DNA of 64,000 nucleotides from an uncultured Clostridia bacterium (GTDB lineage Bacteria > Bacillota > Clostridia > Oscillospirales > CAG-272). Positions 27,136 through 36,325 of the stretch are shown here, piece by piece (positions within the stretch are counted from its first letter, which is position 1; the number at the start of each line of letters is the position of its first letter). The position numbers and the translations under genes are program-made. Location: the NCBI GenBank assembly GCA_947630625.1, contig CANRIL010000006.1, positions 1 to 64,000 of the forward strand. Reading direction: 5' to 3'. The notes beneath the pieces were generated by a model that worked only from the letters and a program-made list of their open reading frames with translations, ran no database searches and was not told where the DNA came from.

Positions 27136-27501
27136 TTATTCTTCGAGATGTTCCATCCCCTGACTTATGATCGTCCTGACGTGGCCGTCGGCGAGCGAGT
27201 AGAAGACGGATTTGCCGACCCGGCGGCTTTTGACAAGCTTGTTGCGCTTGAGAATGCCGAGCTGGTGCGAGACGGCGGAATCAGTCATGCTGAGCGCGGC
27301 GGCGAGGTCGCAGACGCAGACCTCGGCTTCGAAAAGGACGAACAGTATACGTATCCGCGTCGAGTCGCCGAAAATTTTGAACAGCTCGGCGAGGTCGTAA
27401 AGCTTTTCTTCGTCCGGGAGCTTTTCGTTGACGATCGCAAGCAGCTCGTCGTGTATCTCGGTCGAGTCGCAGTGCTCGCAGTCCCTATTCGTATCCATCA
27501 T
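27136..27501 (-). CDS. ArsR/SmtB-family metal-sensing repressor, CadC-like
   Basis: Start 27501 overlaps the cadA stop (ATGATG); the longer track ORF is a shadow. 121 residues. Winged HTH with VCVCDLAAALSMTDSAVSHQLGIL. An N-terminal CEHC and the CVC pair reproduce the four-Cys alpha3N site of CadC for Cd/Pb/Zn. The C-terminal DGHVRTIISQGMEH carries the Asp and His of the alpha5 zinc site. Both sites appear present. It is the last gene of an HMA-ATPase-regulator operon and should bind the palindrome at 29655-29676, releasing it when Zn, Cd or Pb is in excess. Confidence 0.93.
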   Translation of the reverse strand: MMDTNRDCEHCDSTEIHDELLAIVNEKLPDEEKLYDLAELFKIFGDSTRIRILFVLFEAEVCVCDLAAALSMTDSAVSHQLGILKRNKLVKSRRVGKSVFYSLADGHVRTIISQGMEHLEE

Positions 27502-29408
27502 TTCGATTCCTTTCTGTGATCGTATTTGCCGACGAACAGCGCGCGGATCGCGTTGCAGACGGCGAGCACCATGACGCCGACATCGGCGAAGATCGCCGCC
27601 CACATCCCGGCGACGCCGACCGCACCGAGCAGAAGACATAATAATTTGACGCCTATCGCGAACGCGATATTTTCATGTACTATCGCCATTGAGCCGCGCG
27701 CAAGGCTTATCGCGTCGGCGACGCGGCGCGGGTCGTCGTCCATGATCACAACGTCGGCAGCTTCGATCGCGGCGTCTGAGCCGAGCGCCCCCATCGCAAA
27801 TCCAACGTCGGCGCGCGCAAGCACGGGCGCATCGTTTATCCCGTCGCCGACAAAGGCGACGGCCTCGCCCTTTTCCGCTTCGGAAATGAGCTTTTCAACG
27901 ATTTCGACCTTGCCGTCCGGCAAAAGCTCGCTGTAAACGTCGTCGGCTCCGAGCTGTTCGGCAACGGCTCTGCCGACAGATTCCTTGTCGCCCGTCAGCA
28001 TGACGGCGCGCTTAACGCGTGCGCGGCGCATCGCGGCGATCGCTTCCTTCGCCGTCGGCTTGATCTCGTCAGAGATCAGGATGTGGCCGACATATCGCCC
28101 GTCAAACGCGACGTGAACGACAGTTCCGACCTCGTGGCATTCCGAATACTGTATTCCGAGCGCGTCCATGAGTTTCCCGTTTCCGGCGGCGACTCTCACG
28201 CCGTCGACAGTCGCGGTGACTCCCTGACCGCCGATTTCCGTCACGTCCGTGACGCGGGAGCGGTCGACGGCGCTTCCCGTCGCCGAGGTGTAAGCATCGA
28301 TTATGCTCCCCGCTATCGGGTGCGAGGACGCGGATTCCGCGTGCGCGGCAAAATCGAGAATGACGGATTCTTCGACCCTTGGATGATGAATGCCGGAGAC
28401 GGAGAACGTGCCCTTCGTCATCGTGCCCGTCTTATCAAAGACGACGGTGCGGACATTTGAGAGCGTTTCGATGTAGTTCGAGCCCTTTATCAGGATGCCG
28501 AGCGTTCCCGCGCCGCCGATCGCGGCGAAGAACGTAAGCGGGATCGAGACGACGAGCGCGCACGGGCAGCTTATTACGAGAAACGTCAGCGCCCTGTATA
28601 TCCATATGCCGAAGCCGGCATCACCTCCGAGCGCGAGCGAGACGAGCGGCGGGATGACGGCGAGCGCAAGCGCGCCGCCGCAGACGGCGGGCGTATAGAT
28701 GCGGGCAAATTTTGAGATGAAGTCCTCGGACTTCGATTTCTTTGAGCTTGCGCCTTCAAGCAGTTCAAGTATTTTTGACGCGGTCGATTCGCCGAATTCC
28801 TTCTCGGTGCGTATGCGGATGACGCCGGAGACGTTGATACACCCGCCCGCAACGCGGTCGCCGGTCACGACGCGGCGCGGTACCGATTCGCCCGTCAGCG
28901 CCCGCGTGTCGACAGTCGAGGTACCGGAGATTATCACGCCGTCTATCGGTATTTTCTCGCCGGGATCGACGACGATGACGGAGCCGATCGCGACCTCGTC
29001 CGGGTCAACGCGGCTGACCGTTCCCCCCTCGCCTTCAAGGTTTGCGTAGTCGGGGCGGATATCCATCAGAGCGCCGATGGAGCGGCGGCTTTTTCCGACG
29101 GCGACCGACTGGAACAGCTCGCCGATCTGATAAAACAGCATGACGGCGACGCCTTCCGAATATTCGCCGAGCGCAAACGCGCCGACTGTCGCGACGGCCA
29201 TAAGGAAGCATTCGTCAAACGGGCGCAGATGAAGCACGCCGTCAACGGCTTCGATGAGAATGTCGTACCCGATCAAAAGATACGGGACGGCGAAAAGCGC
29301 GAGCCGGAGCCATCCGCTCTCCGGAACGGCGGGGATCAGGATCAATAAAAGTGTGAGCGCGGCGGTGATTATTATGCGGACGAGCGCCGCTTTTTGTTTT
29401 CTGCTCAT
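27498..29408 (-). CDS. Zn/Cd/Pb-exporting P1B-type ATPase
   Basis: 636 residues. Starts directly with membrane helices and lacks the usual N-terminal HMA domain, which is encoded as the preceding gene. Metal-channel motif SCPCALVVSIP, phosphorylation site DKTGTMTKG, TGE actuator loop ALTGESVP and hinge GDGINDAPVL are intact. The last helices carry FADVGVMVLAVCNAIR, whose Asp marks the Zn/Cd/Pb subgroup (ZntA/CadA). It should pump divalent soft metals out. The gene is coupled by ATGA overlaps to the HMA gene upstream and arsR downstream. Confidence 0.95.
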   Translation of the reverse strand: MSRKQKAALVRIIITAALTLLLILIPAVPESGWLRLALFAVPYLLIGYDILIEAVDGVLHLRPFDECFLMAVATVGAFALGEYSEGVAVMLFYQIGELFQSVAVGKSRRSIGALMDIRPDYANLEGEGGTVSRVDPDEVAIGSVIVVDPGEKIPIDGVIISGTSTVDTRALTGESVPRRVVTGDRVAGGCINVSGVIRIRTEKEFGESTASKILELLEGASSKKSKSEDFISKFARIYTPAVCGGALALAVIPPLVSLALGGDAGFGIWIYRALTFLVISCPCALVVSIPLTFFAAIGGAGTLGILIKGSNYIETLSNVRTVVFDKTGTMTKGTFSVSGIHHPRVEESVILDFAAHAESASSHPIAGSIIDAYTSATGSAVDRSRVTDVTEIGGQGVTATVDGVRVAAGNGKLMDALGIQYSECHEVGTVVHVAFDGRYVGHILISDEIKPTAKEAIAAMRRARVKRAVMLTGDKESVGRAVAEQLGADDVYSELLPDGKVEIVEKLISEAEKGEAVAFVGDGINDAPVLARADVGFAMGALGSDAAIEAADVVIMDDDPRRVADAISLARGSMAIVHENIAFAIGVKLLCLLLGAVGVAGMWAAIFADVGVMVLAVCNAIRALFVGKYDHRKESK

Positions 29409-29623
29409 ATGAACACTTCGCAGTCGCGCTCAACGCGCTTGCAGTTCGCGCGCACCGATTTCATCACATCTGCGGGGGAGACGCCCTCGTCGAATTCGAC
29501 CGACATCCGCAGAGTCATAAAGTTGACGACGGCTCCGGCGACGCCGGGCGTCTTTTTCGCGGCTTCTTCCATTTTGAGCGCGCAGTTCGCGCAGTCAACG
29601 TCTATTTTGTATGTCTTTTTCAC
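29405..29623 (-). CDS. Stand-alone HMA metal-binding domain protein
   Basis: 72 residues forming one ferredoxin-like HMA domain. The metal loop reads DCANCALKME, matching the usual CxxC loop of HMA domains. In CadA/ZntA this domain is fused to the ATPase N-terminus; here it is separate and overlaps the ATPase start by 4 nt, so it is probably the detached soluble domain or a metallochaperone for that pump. Strong site CGGAGG upstream. A second metal motif, DCEV, is absent as a CxxC. The promoter carries an ArsR-type operator. Confidence 0.9.
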   Translation of the reverse strand: MKKTYKIDVDCANCALKMEEAAKKTPGVAGAVVNFMTLRMSVEFDEGVSPADVMKSVRANCKRVERDCEVFI

Positions 29624-29654
29624 GTGTATACCTCCGAATACTTATTTAAACTTT

Positions 29655-29676
29655 CAATTGAACAATCGTTCAATTG
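29655..29676. promoter_or_regulatory. ArsR/CadC operator and promoter of metal efflux operon
   Basis: Perfect arms CAATTGAAC and GTTCAATTG around AATC match the TGAAC-GTTCA core bound by SmtB/CadC proteins. On the - strand a -35 TTGAAC lies inside the palindrome with a TTTAAA -10 17 nt on, so bound repressor would block RNA polymerase. The first ATG (29623) is 32 nt away. Confidence 0.85.
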
Positions 29677-29845
29677 TCTGGGCTAATTTTTGCTCCCGCA
29701 AAGGGGAGCTTGCTTTTACGCTATTATAATACGCCAAAGCGCGAGATTTGTCAATACCTTTTCTCAAATTTGTTTTCAATTTCGCACGCCATTGTTTTCA
29801 TGGCTGAATTTATAATAGCGCGGCGGGTCTGTCGGAGGGCAGACA

Positions 29846-29876
29846 CCCGACGGGCGTTTTTAAAGCGCCCGTCGGG
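29846..29876. terminator. Hairpin downstream of uxuA
   Basis: CCCGACGGGCG and CGCCCGTCGGG arms with a 9-nt loop, 9 nt beyond the uxuA stop on the - strand. No U-tract follows on either strand, so it may be a processing or stability hairpin and not a classical terminator. Confidence 0.45.
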
Positions 29877-29884
29877 CGGAAACA

Positions 29885-30958
29885 TTATCCTCGCTTTGCG
29901 TTTTTGTCGATCGCTTCCCAGAGGCCGTTGAGGTATGCGGCGCCGAGGGCGCGGTCGTAGAGCCCGTAGCCGGGCATCGCGACTTCGTCCCAGATCATGC
30001 GCCCGTGGTCGGGGCGGATAGGACCGTCGAATCCCGTCTCGTAGAGGGCGCGCATTATCTCGTACATGTCGAACGTTCCGTCCGATGAGAGATGGGCGGA
30101 TTCCTCAAAGTTGTCGGGCGAATGGAACTTGAGATTGCGCACGTGGGCAAAGTGGATTCGTCCCTTGAGCGAGCGGATCATGTCGGGCAGGTCGTTGTTG
30201 AGATTTGTGCCGTAAGACCCCGAACAGAACGTGACGCCGTTGTGTACGTCGTCCACCATTTTCATCATGCGGAGTATGTTTTCCTTATTGATGATTATGC
30301 GGGGCAGACCGAATATCGGCCACGCCGGGTCGTCCGGGTGGATAGCCATCTTTATGTCGTATTCGCGGCAGACGGGCATGATGCGTTCGAGAAAATATTT
30401 GAGGTTGGAAAACAGCGCCTCGTCGTCGACGGTGCTGTAAAGCTCGAAGAGCTCCTTCACGTGTGCGAGCCGTTCCGGCTCCCAGCCGGGCATGACGGCG
30501 CCGTTCGAATTTGAATTGACCTCGGAGAACATCCGCTCCGGGTCAAGCGCGTCGACGGCTGCCTGCGTGTATGCGAGGACTGTCGAACCGTCCGCGCGGC
30601 GGCGGGCAAGCTCCGTGCGCGTCCAGTCGAAGACGGGCATGAAGTTGTAGCAGACGAGGTGAATGTCCGCCTCGCCGAGGCGGCGCAGCGTCTCTATGTA
30701 ATTGTCGATATAGATGTCGCGGTCGGGCGTGCCCGCCTTGATCGCGTCGTGAACGTTGACGGATTCGATCCCGGCGATCGTGAGTCCCGCCGCCTCGACC
30801 TCGGCTTTGAGGGCGGCTATATCCTCGCGTTCCCAGACCTCGCCGGGCTTTGTCCCGTAGAGCGTCGTTATTACCCCGGTGACTCCGGGTATCTGCCTTA
30901 TCTGTGACAGTGTGACGGTGTCGTATCCCGACCCGTACCACCGCAGCGTCATCTGCAT
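29885..30958 (-). CDS. uxuA: Mannonate dehydratase
   Basis: 357 residues, full length for UxuA. Motifs: MQMTLRWYG at the start, VTGVITTLYG, the metal and substrate His/Asp residues in IHPDDPAWPIFGLPR, CSGSYGTN, IHFAHVRNLK and RPDHGRMIWDE. It converts D-mannonate to 2-keto-3-deoxygluconate in glucuronate breakdown. It stands alone, with no uxaC, uxuB or kdg genes in the window. A promoter at 30992-31019 precedes it. It fits use of glucuronic acid from plant xylan or host glycosaminoglycans. Confidence 0.96.
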   Translation of the reverse strand: MQMTLRWYGSGYDTVTLSQIRQIPGVTGVITTLYGTKPGEVWEREDIAALKAEVEAAGLTIAGIESVNVHDAIKAGTPDRDIYIDNYIETLRRLGEADIHLVCYNFMPVFDWTRTELARRRADGSTVLAYTQAAVDALDPERMFSEVNSNSNGAVMPGWEPERLAHVKELFELYSTVDDEALFSNLKYFLERIMPVCREYDIKMAIHPDDPAWPIFGLPRIIINKENILRMMKMVDDVHNGVTFCSGSYGTNLNNDLPDMIRSLKGRIHFAHVRNLKFHSPDNFEESAHLSSDGTFDMYEIMRALYETGFDGPIRPDHGRMIWDEVAMPGYGLYDRALGAAYLNGLWEAIDKNAKRG

Positions 30959-30991
30959 ATGAGTACCTCTTTTCGCGTTGTCTTTGATATT

Positions 30992-31019
30992 ATCTTATCA
31001 CATCGCGCGGAAAAGTCAA
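30992..31019 (-). promoter_or_regulatory. uxuA promoter
   Basis: On the - strand TTGACT (31014-31019), 16-nt spacer, TAAGAT (30992-30997), about 35 nt from the ATG. The AT-rich DNA between here and the feoB stop (31020-31171) shows no gene. Confidence 0.55.
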
Positions 31020-31171
31020 GATTCAACTTAAATTCCCACGCGATATTTCCAAAAAGCACTTGATTAAGGCAATTTATTCGTGTGTAGTTATCAAATTTAA
31101 GACGCGTGAGCGGCGGATTTTTGCATATATGAATTTGGCAGTGTCGGCATATATTCGATTTGCGAAAGCGG

Positions 31172-33169
31172 TCAGATCCAGCCGAAAAGCAGATTTATCG
31201 CCGAGCAGACGATCATTCCGGCGGCGGTCGGGATGGCGAACGCGGCAAACGTCCAGCGGACGCTTTTTGTTTCGCTCCAGACTGTTGAAAGCGTCGTCGA
31301 GCACGGCCAGTGCATCAGGGAAAACATCATCGTGCATACGGCGGTGACCGGCGTCCAGCCGTTCGCGACGAGCAGCTGGCGCAGCTCGGAAAGCGTAGTC
31401 CAGTCGGAAAGCGTGCCGTTCGCGGTGTACGCCATTATGATAATCGGAATGACGATCTCGTTCGCGGGGAAGCCGAGGATGAAGGCGAGCAGGATCACGC
31501 CGTCAAGCCCGAGAAACGAGGCAAACGGATCGAGCGATCCGGCAAACAGCGAGAGCAGAGTTTCACCGCCGACGGTGAGATTTGCGAGCAGCCAGATCAG
31601 AAGCCCCGCGGGCGCGGCGGCGAGCACGGCGCGGCGCAGGACGAAAAGAGTCCTGTCAAAGATCGAGCGGATGAGAATTTCCCCGACCTTCGGCTTTCTG
31701 TATGGCGGCAGCTCAAGCGTAAACGACGACTGCTCGCCGCGCAGGATCGTTTTTGAGAGGATATATGTGACGAGAAGCGACATCAGCACGCTCGATATGA
31801 CCGTAAACGTGAGAAGCAGCGAAGAGAGGAACGTCGAGGCGGCGAAGAACATCGTCAGAAGCGCCGTCAGCGTCGGGAATCTGCCGTTGCAGGGGACGAA
31901 GCTGTTTGTCAATATCGCCAGCAGCCGCTCGCGCGGCGAATCTATAATGCGGCAGCCGACGACGCCGGCGGCGTTGCAGCCGAAGCCCATGCACGTCGTC
32001 AGCGCCTGTTTGCCGCAAGCGCCGCAGCGGTGAAGGGGGCGGTCGAGGTTATACGCTATGCGCGGCAGATATCCAACGTCCTCGAGCAGCGTAAACAGCG
32101 GGAAAAATATCGCCATCGGCGGCAGCATGACGGAGACGACCCACGCAAGGACGCGGTAAACTCCGTCAACGAGCGCGCCGCGCACGGCCTCCGGCGCGCC
32201 GACGCGGACGAGGAGCGAGGAAAGCGGACGCTCGAGCGCGAACAGCCATGATGCAAGCGCATCGGAAACGACGTTCGCGCCGGAGACTGTTATCCAGAGT
32301 ATGAGCGCTAAAAACAAAAGCATCACGGGAAACGCGGTGATCTGTCCGGTCAGAACGCGGTCGAGCCGCCTGTCGCGGACATCGTGCCCGCGCTCCGGCA
32401 TTACGGCGACGCCGCGGCACAGTTCCTCCGAATATCGCGACACAGTGTTCGCGATGTCGTCCCGCGCGCGGTCGTCGCCCGCCTGACCGGTCGTGATGTC
32501 GCGGATCGCGAGCCAGCGCGCCGGCGGGGTAGAAGAATTATATTTCGCGGACGTTTCCGAGATCAGCGCCTCCGTTTCGGCGCTGTACTCTATCTTTGTC
32601 GGCGACGGGGTGACGGCGCCGTCCGTGACGCTGTCAAGCATGTCGCAGAGCGGCGCGAGCGTGCGCTTCTTTTTCGCGGTGACGCCGACGACGGGGACGC
32701 CGAGATTTTGAGAAAGCAGCTCTAAATCGAGCGTTATACCGCGGCTTTTCGCCTCGTCCATTAAATTGACGCAGACTATCACACGTTGGTGAAGCTCCGT
32801 GATCTGTAAAACGAGGTCGAGATTGCGCGAAAGACACGTCGCGTCGCAGACTACGACGACGGCGTCTACCCCGCCGGATGCAAGCATGTCGCGCGCCGCT
32901 TCCTCATCCTTTGAACCGGCGAGCAGCGAATATGTACCGGGAATATCGACGAGCGTGTATACGTGACGCTTCGTTCTGAACGCGCCCTCCGCCGTGCCGA
33001 CCGTTTTGCCCGGCCAATTTCCGGTGTGCTGCCGCATGCCGGTCAGCGCGTTGAAAACCGTGCTCTTGCCGACGTTCGGGTTCCCGGCGAGCGCGACAAC
33101 AACTCCTTCGCGCGGCCGCGCGCCCCTGTTCCTCGCTCCGGCGCCGACGGAGCTCCTTGTAAGACCCAT
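31172..33169 (-). CDS. feoB: Ferrous iron transport GTPase/permease
   Basis: Start set at 33169 (MGLTRSSV), the usual start of clostridial FeoB; two upstream ATGs have no ribosome site. 665 residues. The G domain has G1 GNPNVGKST, switch I around RQHTGNWPGKTV, G3 DIPGT and the NLMD guanine-specificity motif. The membrane part (about 260-665) has Gate motifs including PLFTLLEDVGYLPR and the conserved Cys segment CGFGCNAAG-like (MGFGCNAAGVVG). It imports Fe2+ under anaerobic conditions. No feoA or feoC is adjacent. The divergent neighbour is an MntR-like regulator. Confidence 0.96.
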   Translation of the reverse strand: MGLTRSSVGAGARNRGARPREGVVVALAGNPNVGKSTVFNALTGMRQHTGNWPGKTVGTAEGAFRTKRHVYTLVDIPGTYSLLAGSKDEEAARDMLASGGVDAVVVVCDATCLSRNLDLVLQITELHQRVIVCVNLMDEAKSRGITLDLELLSQNLGVPVVGVTAKKKRTLAPLCDMLDSVTDGAVTPSPTKIEYSAETEALISETSAKYNSSTPPARWLAIRDITTGQAGDDRARDDIANTVSRYSEELCRGVAVMPERGHDVRDRRLDRVLTGQITAFPVMLLFLALILWITVSGANVVSDALASWLFALERPLSSLLVRVGAPEAVRGALVDGVYRVLAWVVSVMLPPMAIFFPLFTLLEDVGYLPRIAYNLDRPLHRCGACGKQALTTCMGFGCNAAGVVGCRIIDSPRERLLAILTNSFVPCNGRFPTLTALLTMFFAASTFLSSLLLTFTVISSVLMSLLVTYILSKTILRGEQSSFTLELPPYRKPKVGEILIRSIFDRTLFVLRRAVLAAAPAGLLIWLLANLTVGGETLLSLFAGSLDPFASFLGLDGVILLAFILGFPANEIVIPIIIMAYTANGTLSDWTTLSELRQLLVANGWTPVTAVCTMMFSLMHWPCSTTLSTVWSETKSVRWTFAAFAIPTAAGMIVCSAINLLFGWI

Positions 33170-33229
33170 AAAAATCACCGTTCCTTCGGATTTCATACGA
33201 CGGGCTTTTATGCCCTTTGCCGTTATTCG

Positions 33230-33257
33230 GGCGCGCGGTATCATAAATCCGCGCGCC
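33230..33257. promoter_or_regulatory. Inverted repeat between feoB and MntR-like gene
   Basis: GGCGCGCGG and CCGCGCGCC arms (9 bp) with a 10-nt spacer lie in the 200-bp divergent region. A smaller GCGCGC repeat follows near 33303. It is more GC-rich than known MntR or DtxR boxes, so it may be an RNA hairpin in the feoB leader instead of an operator. Confidence 0.35.
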
Positions 33258-33369
33258 GCCTCATATCATTTATTGGGAGTCTTCCACAGTAAAATCATAT
33301 TCGCGCGCGGAGGCGCGCGCCACAATTATTGAGGGAGACGGCAATTTTTTCGGGAGAGGGAAAAACCGG

Positions 33370-33786
33370 ATGGCGTCGGCGGACGAATTTTACACTCAGC
33401 GCGGATATGAAACGCGCGAGGGCGGCGGAATGACTGTCGCAATGGAGGACTACCTTGAAATGATGTGCCGGATCGCGCGTTCGGGCGGGGAGCTGCGCGT
33501 CCGCGAGCTCGCGGTGAGGCTGCACGTCAAGCCGTCCTCGGCGTCGAAAATGGTGTCGCACCTCGGCGCGCTCGGCTATGTCGACGCCGAACGGTACGGG
33601 ATCATACACCTGACCGAGACGGGCAGGGGCGTCGGCGATTATCTGCTTTACAGACATGAAGTTGTCGAGCGGTTTTTGCGCGCGCTGAACGGCTCGCGCG
33701 ACGAAACGGTCCAGGCGGAGAGGATCGAGCATTACCTTGACAGGCGCACGGTCGCGAATCTCGACAGGCTCTCGCGCGAGATATGA
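33370..33786 (+). CDS. MntR-like metal-dependent transcriptional regulator
   Basis: 138 residues of the DtxR/MntR family without the C-terminal SH3-like domain. The winged HTH (about 40-85) includes VKPSSASKMVSHLGALGY. The metal ligands of B. subtilis MntR can be matched one for one: Asp27 and Glu30 in MEDYLEMM, His96 in YRHEVVE, and Glu117, Glu120, His121 in ERIEHYL. Asp at the first position is the MntR-type choice (DtxR has Met), hinting at manganese sensing. It is divergent from feoB, so it probably represses feoB with Mn2+ or Fe2+ as corepressor. GGGAGAGGG lies upstream. Confidence 0.9.
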   Translation: MASADEFYTQRGYETREGGGMTVAMEDYLEMMCRIARSGGELRVRELAVRLHVKPSSASKMVSHLGALGYVDAERYGIIHLTETGRGVGDYLLYRHEVVERFLRALNGSRDETVQAERIEHYLDRRTVANLDRLSREI

Positions 33787-33857
33787 CGGCGAGACATATT
33801 ATTTTCGGCGCGGGATAAGCTCCGCGCCTTTTTGGTGCGCAGACTTCAAAGTTATGC

Positions 33858-33886
33858 TTGCAAACTCGCGCGGTATGCGTTACAAT
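33858..33886 (+). promoter_or_regulatory. Promoter of GH3 operon
   Basis: TTGCAA (33858-33863), 17-nt spacer, TACAAT (33881-33886), about 49 nt before the ATG. Confidence 0.65.
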
Positions 33887-33934
33887 ATGGGTGAAAATAA
33901 ATCCTTTTTTCCTTCGGGAGGGCAGCAAAAAACG

Positions 33935-36310
33935 ATGAAAAAAGTTGACATAGAAAAATATATGAACGCGCGCGAACCTGTCGACGCGCTGCGCCCCATC
34001 TGCCGCAAGCTTGCCGCGGAGGGCTGCGTCCTTTTGAAAAATGACGGCGTTTTGCCGTTTTCGGAGGGAGAGAAGGTCGCCGTTTTCGGGCGCACGGCGA
34101 TAGATTATCTCGCGGCTGGAACAGGCTCCGGCGGATGCGTCCACCCCGCGTACAAGACGAGCGTGATGGACGGGATGATGCGCCAGCGCGCCGTCGTCGT
34201 TGACAGGCGCGTCTACGGCATATACAAAAAATGGCTCAGCGCTCACCCGTTCAATATGGGTCACGGATGGGCGACGGAGCCATGGAGCCAGACGGAATTC
34301 GTGCCCGATGAGAAGATCGTACGCGACGCCGCCGCGGAGGACGACGGGGCGCTCGTCGTCTTCGGCAGATGGGCGGGAGAGGACAAGGACAACGGTCCTG
34401 TCGCCGGGAGCTGGTATCTGACGGACGACGAACGCGCGCTGCTCGCGCTCGTGACGAAGCATTTCTCCCGCGTCGCGGTGCTGCTCAATACGGGAAACAT
34501 CATAGATATGAGCTGGGTAGAGGAATTCGGTGTCGGCGCCGTGATGTATATCTGGCAGGGCGGACAGGAAGGCGGAACCGCTGTCGCGGACATCGTCTGC
34601 GGGCGCACCTCCCCGTGCGGCAAGCTCACGGACACGATCGCGCGCACGATCGAGGATTACCCCTCCGACAAGAATTTCGGCGGCGACAGAATGAACATTT
34701 ACGAGGAAGATATCTACGTCGGATACAGGTACTTTGAGACGTTCGCGCCTGAACGCGTGCTGTACCCGTTCGGATTCGGGCTTTCGTACACGAGCTTTGA
34801 AATATCATATTCGGACGCGAGGACTGCGAACGGAAGGATCCTTTTGACGGCGGCGGTCAAAAATACGGGAAAATGCCGCGGGCGCGAGGTCGTTGAGGTC
34901 TATTTCGAAGCGCCGCAGGGAAGGCTCGGCAAGCCGAAGCGCCAGCTCGCCGCATATGCCAAGACGAGAACGCTTCTGCCCGGCGAGGTGCAGAGGCTTA
35001 GAATATCGTTCCCGCTGCGCTCGATGGCGTCATATGACGACAGCGGCGTGACCGGACATAAGTCGTCGTGGGTGCTCGAGGCGGGCGATTATGTCATATG
35101 CGCGGGCGAGGATGTCCGCACGGCGGAACCCGTTTATACGCATACGGTGCGGCAGCTTACGGTAACGGAAAAATGCACGGAGGCGCTCGCGCCGAGCCGC
35201 GAATTTTACCGCATGAAACCTCAGCCGTCGGAAACCGGATACAAAATTGAATACGAGCGCGTGCCCATGAGGACGCACGATATCGCGAAGCGCGCCGAGG
35301 AGGAGCGCCCCGCCGATATTCCCTATACGGGAGACTGCGGGATAAAGCTCGCCGATGTGGCGGCGGGGAAACACACGCTCGATGAATTTGTCGCGCAGAT
35401 GTCGGATGAGGCGCTGTGCGCTCTGCTGCGCGCGGAAGGGACGGGGAGCCCGAAGGTCGACGTGTGGACGACGGCGGTGTTCGGCGGCGTGACGCCGGAA
35501 GCAGAAGCGCTTGGTATACCTATGTCATCGAACGTGGACGGCCCCTCCGGGATGCGCTCCGACGTGGGCGAGGCGGCGACGCTTTTGCCTGGCGGGGCGG
35601 CGCTCGCCTCAACGTTTGACGACGAGGCGGTCGAGCGGATGTTTACGCTCGTCGGCGCGGAGCTCGTCGGACACGGCATTGACGCGCTGCTCGCGCCGGG
35701 AATGAATATCCACCGCCACCCGCTGTGCGGGCGCAACTTCGAATACTTTTCCGAAGACCCGCTCCTGACGGGAAAGATGGCGTCCGCGGTCTGCCGCGGC
35801 GTCGCGGTGTCGGGCGCGGCGGCGACGCCGAAGCATTTCTTCGCGAACGATCAGGAATATAAACGCCAGGACTGCGAATCCGTGCTTTCCGAGCGGTGCG
35901 CGAGGGAGATACACCTGCGCGCGTTTGAGATCGCGGTTAAGGAGGGCGGCGCGCGGTCGATCATGACATCGTACAATCCCGCGAACGACTGCCAGTGCGC
36001 CTCAAGCTACGACCTGACAACGACCGTACTGCGCGGCGAATGGGGCTTTGAAGGCATGGTCATGACTGACTGGTGGGCTAAAGGCAACAAGATCGGCGGC
36101 AGGTCAGATCAGAAAAAGCGCGCCGAGATGGTGCGCGCACAGAACGACATATTCATGGTGACGGACGACGCCGCCTCGGCGCACGACAACATGATGAAAT
36201 CTCTCCGCCGCGGCACGCTCACGCGCGGCGAGCTGTGCAGGTCGGCGAAAAACGTACTCTCGTTTATAATGACGACACCGTCATTTTCACGTACTATAAA
36301 CAAAAGTTAA
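33935..36310 (+). CDS. GH3 glycosidase with permuted domain order
   Basis: Start set at 33935 (MKKVDIEKYM), GGGAGG upstream; the long N-terminal track extension is a shadow. 791 residues, no signal peptide. The usual GH3 C-terminal alpha/beta sandwich comes first (about 15-270: ACRKLAAEGCVLLKNDG-like segment, GQEGGTAVADI, YPFGFGLSYTSF), then an Fn3-like domain (about 290-390), then the TIM-barrel domain last (about 460-760), with KHFFANDQE and GMVMTDWWA holding the nucleophile Asp. This permuted order is known in some ruminococcal GH3 beta-glucosidases. Likely an intracellular beta-glucosidase or relative; substrate uncertain. First of a three-gene operon. Confidence 0.92.
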   Translation: MKKVDIEKYMNAREPVDALRPICRKLAAEGCVLLKNDGVLPFSEGEKVAVFGRTAIDYLAAGTGSGGCVHPAYKTSVMDGMMRQRAVVVDRRVYGIYKKWLSAHPFNMGHGWATEPWSQTEFVPDEKIVRDAAAEDDGALVVFGRWAGEDKDNGPVAGSWYLTDDERALLALVTKHFSRVAVLLNTGNIIDMSWVEEFGVGAVMYIWQGGQEGGTAVADIVCGRTSPCGKLTDTIARTIEDYPSDKNFGGDRMNIYEEDIYVGYRYFETFAPERVLYPFGFGLSYTSFEISYSDARTANGRILLTAAVKNTGKCRGREVVEVYFEAPQGRLGKPKRQLAAYAKTRTLLPGEVQRLRISFPLRSMASYDDSGVTGHKSSWVLEAGDYVICAGEDVRTAEPVYTHTVRQLTVTEKCTEALAPSREFYRMKPQPSETGYKIEYERVPMRTHDIAKRAEEERPADIPYTGDCGIKLADVAAGKHTLDEFVAQMSDEALCALLRAEGTGSPKVDVWTTAVFGGVTPEAEALGIPMSSNVDGPSGMRSDVGEAATLLPGGAALASTFDDEAVERMFTLVGAELVGHGIDALLAPGMNIHRHPLCGRNFEYFSEDPLLTGKMASAVCRGVAVSGAAATPKHFFANDQEYKRQDCESVLSERCAREIHLRAFEIAVKEGGARSIMTSYNPANDCQCASSYDLTTTVLRGEWGFEGMVMTDWWAKGNKIGGRSDQKKRAEMVRAQNDIFMVTDDAASAHDNMMKSLRRGTLTRGELCRSAKNVLSFIMTTPSFSRTINKS

Positions 36311-36325
36311 GGAAAGGGCAAAGTT

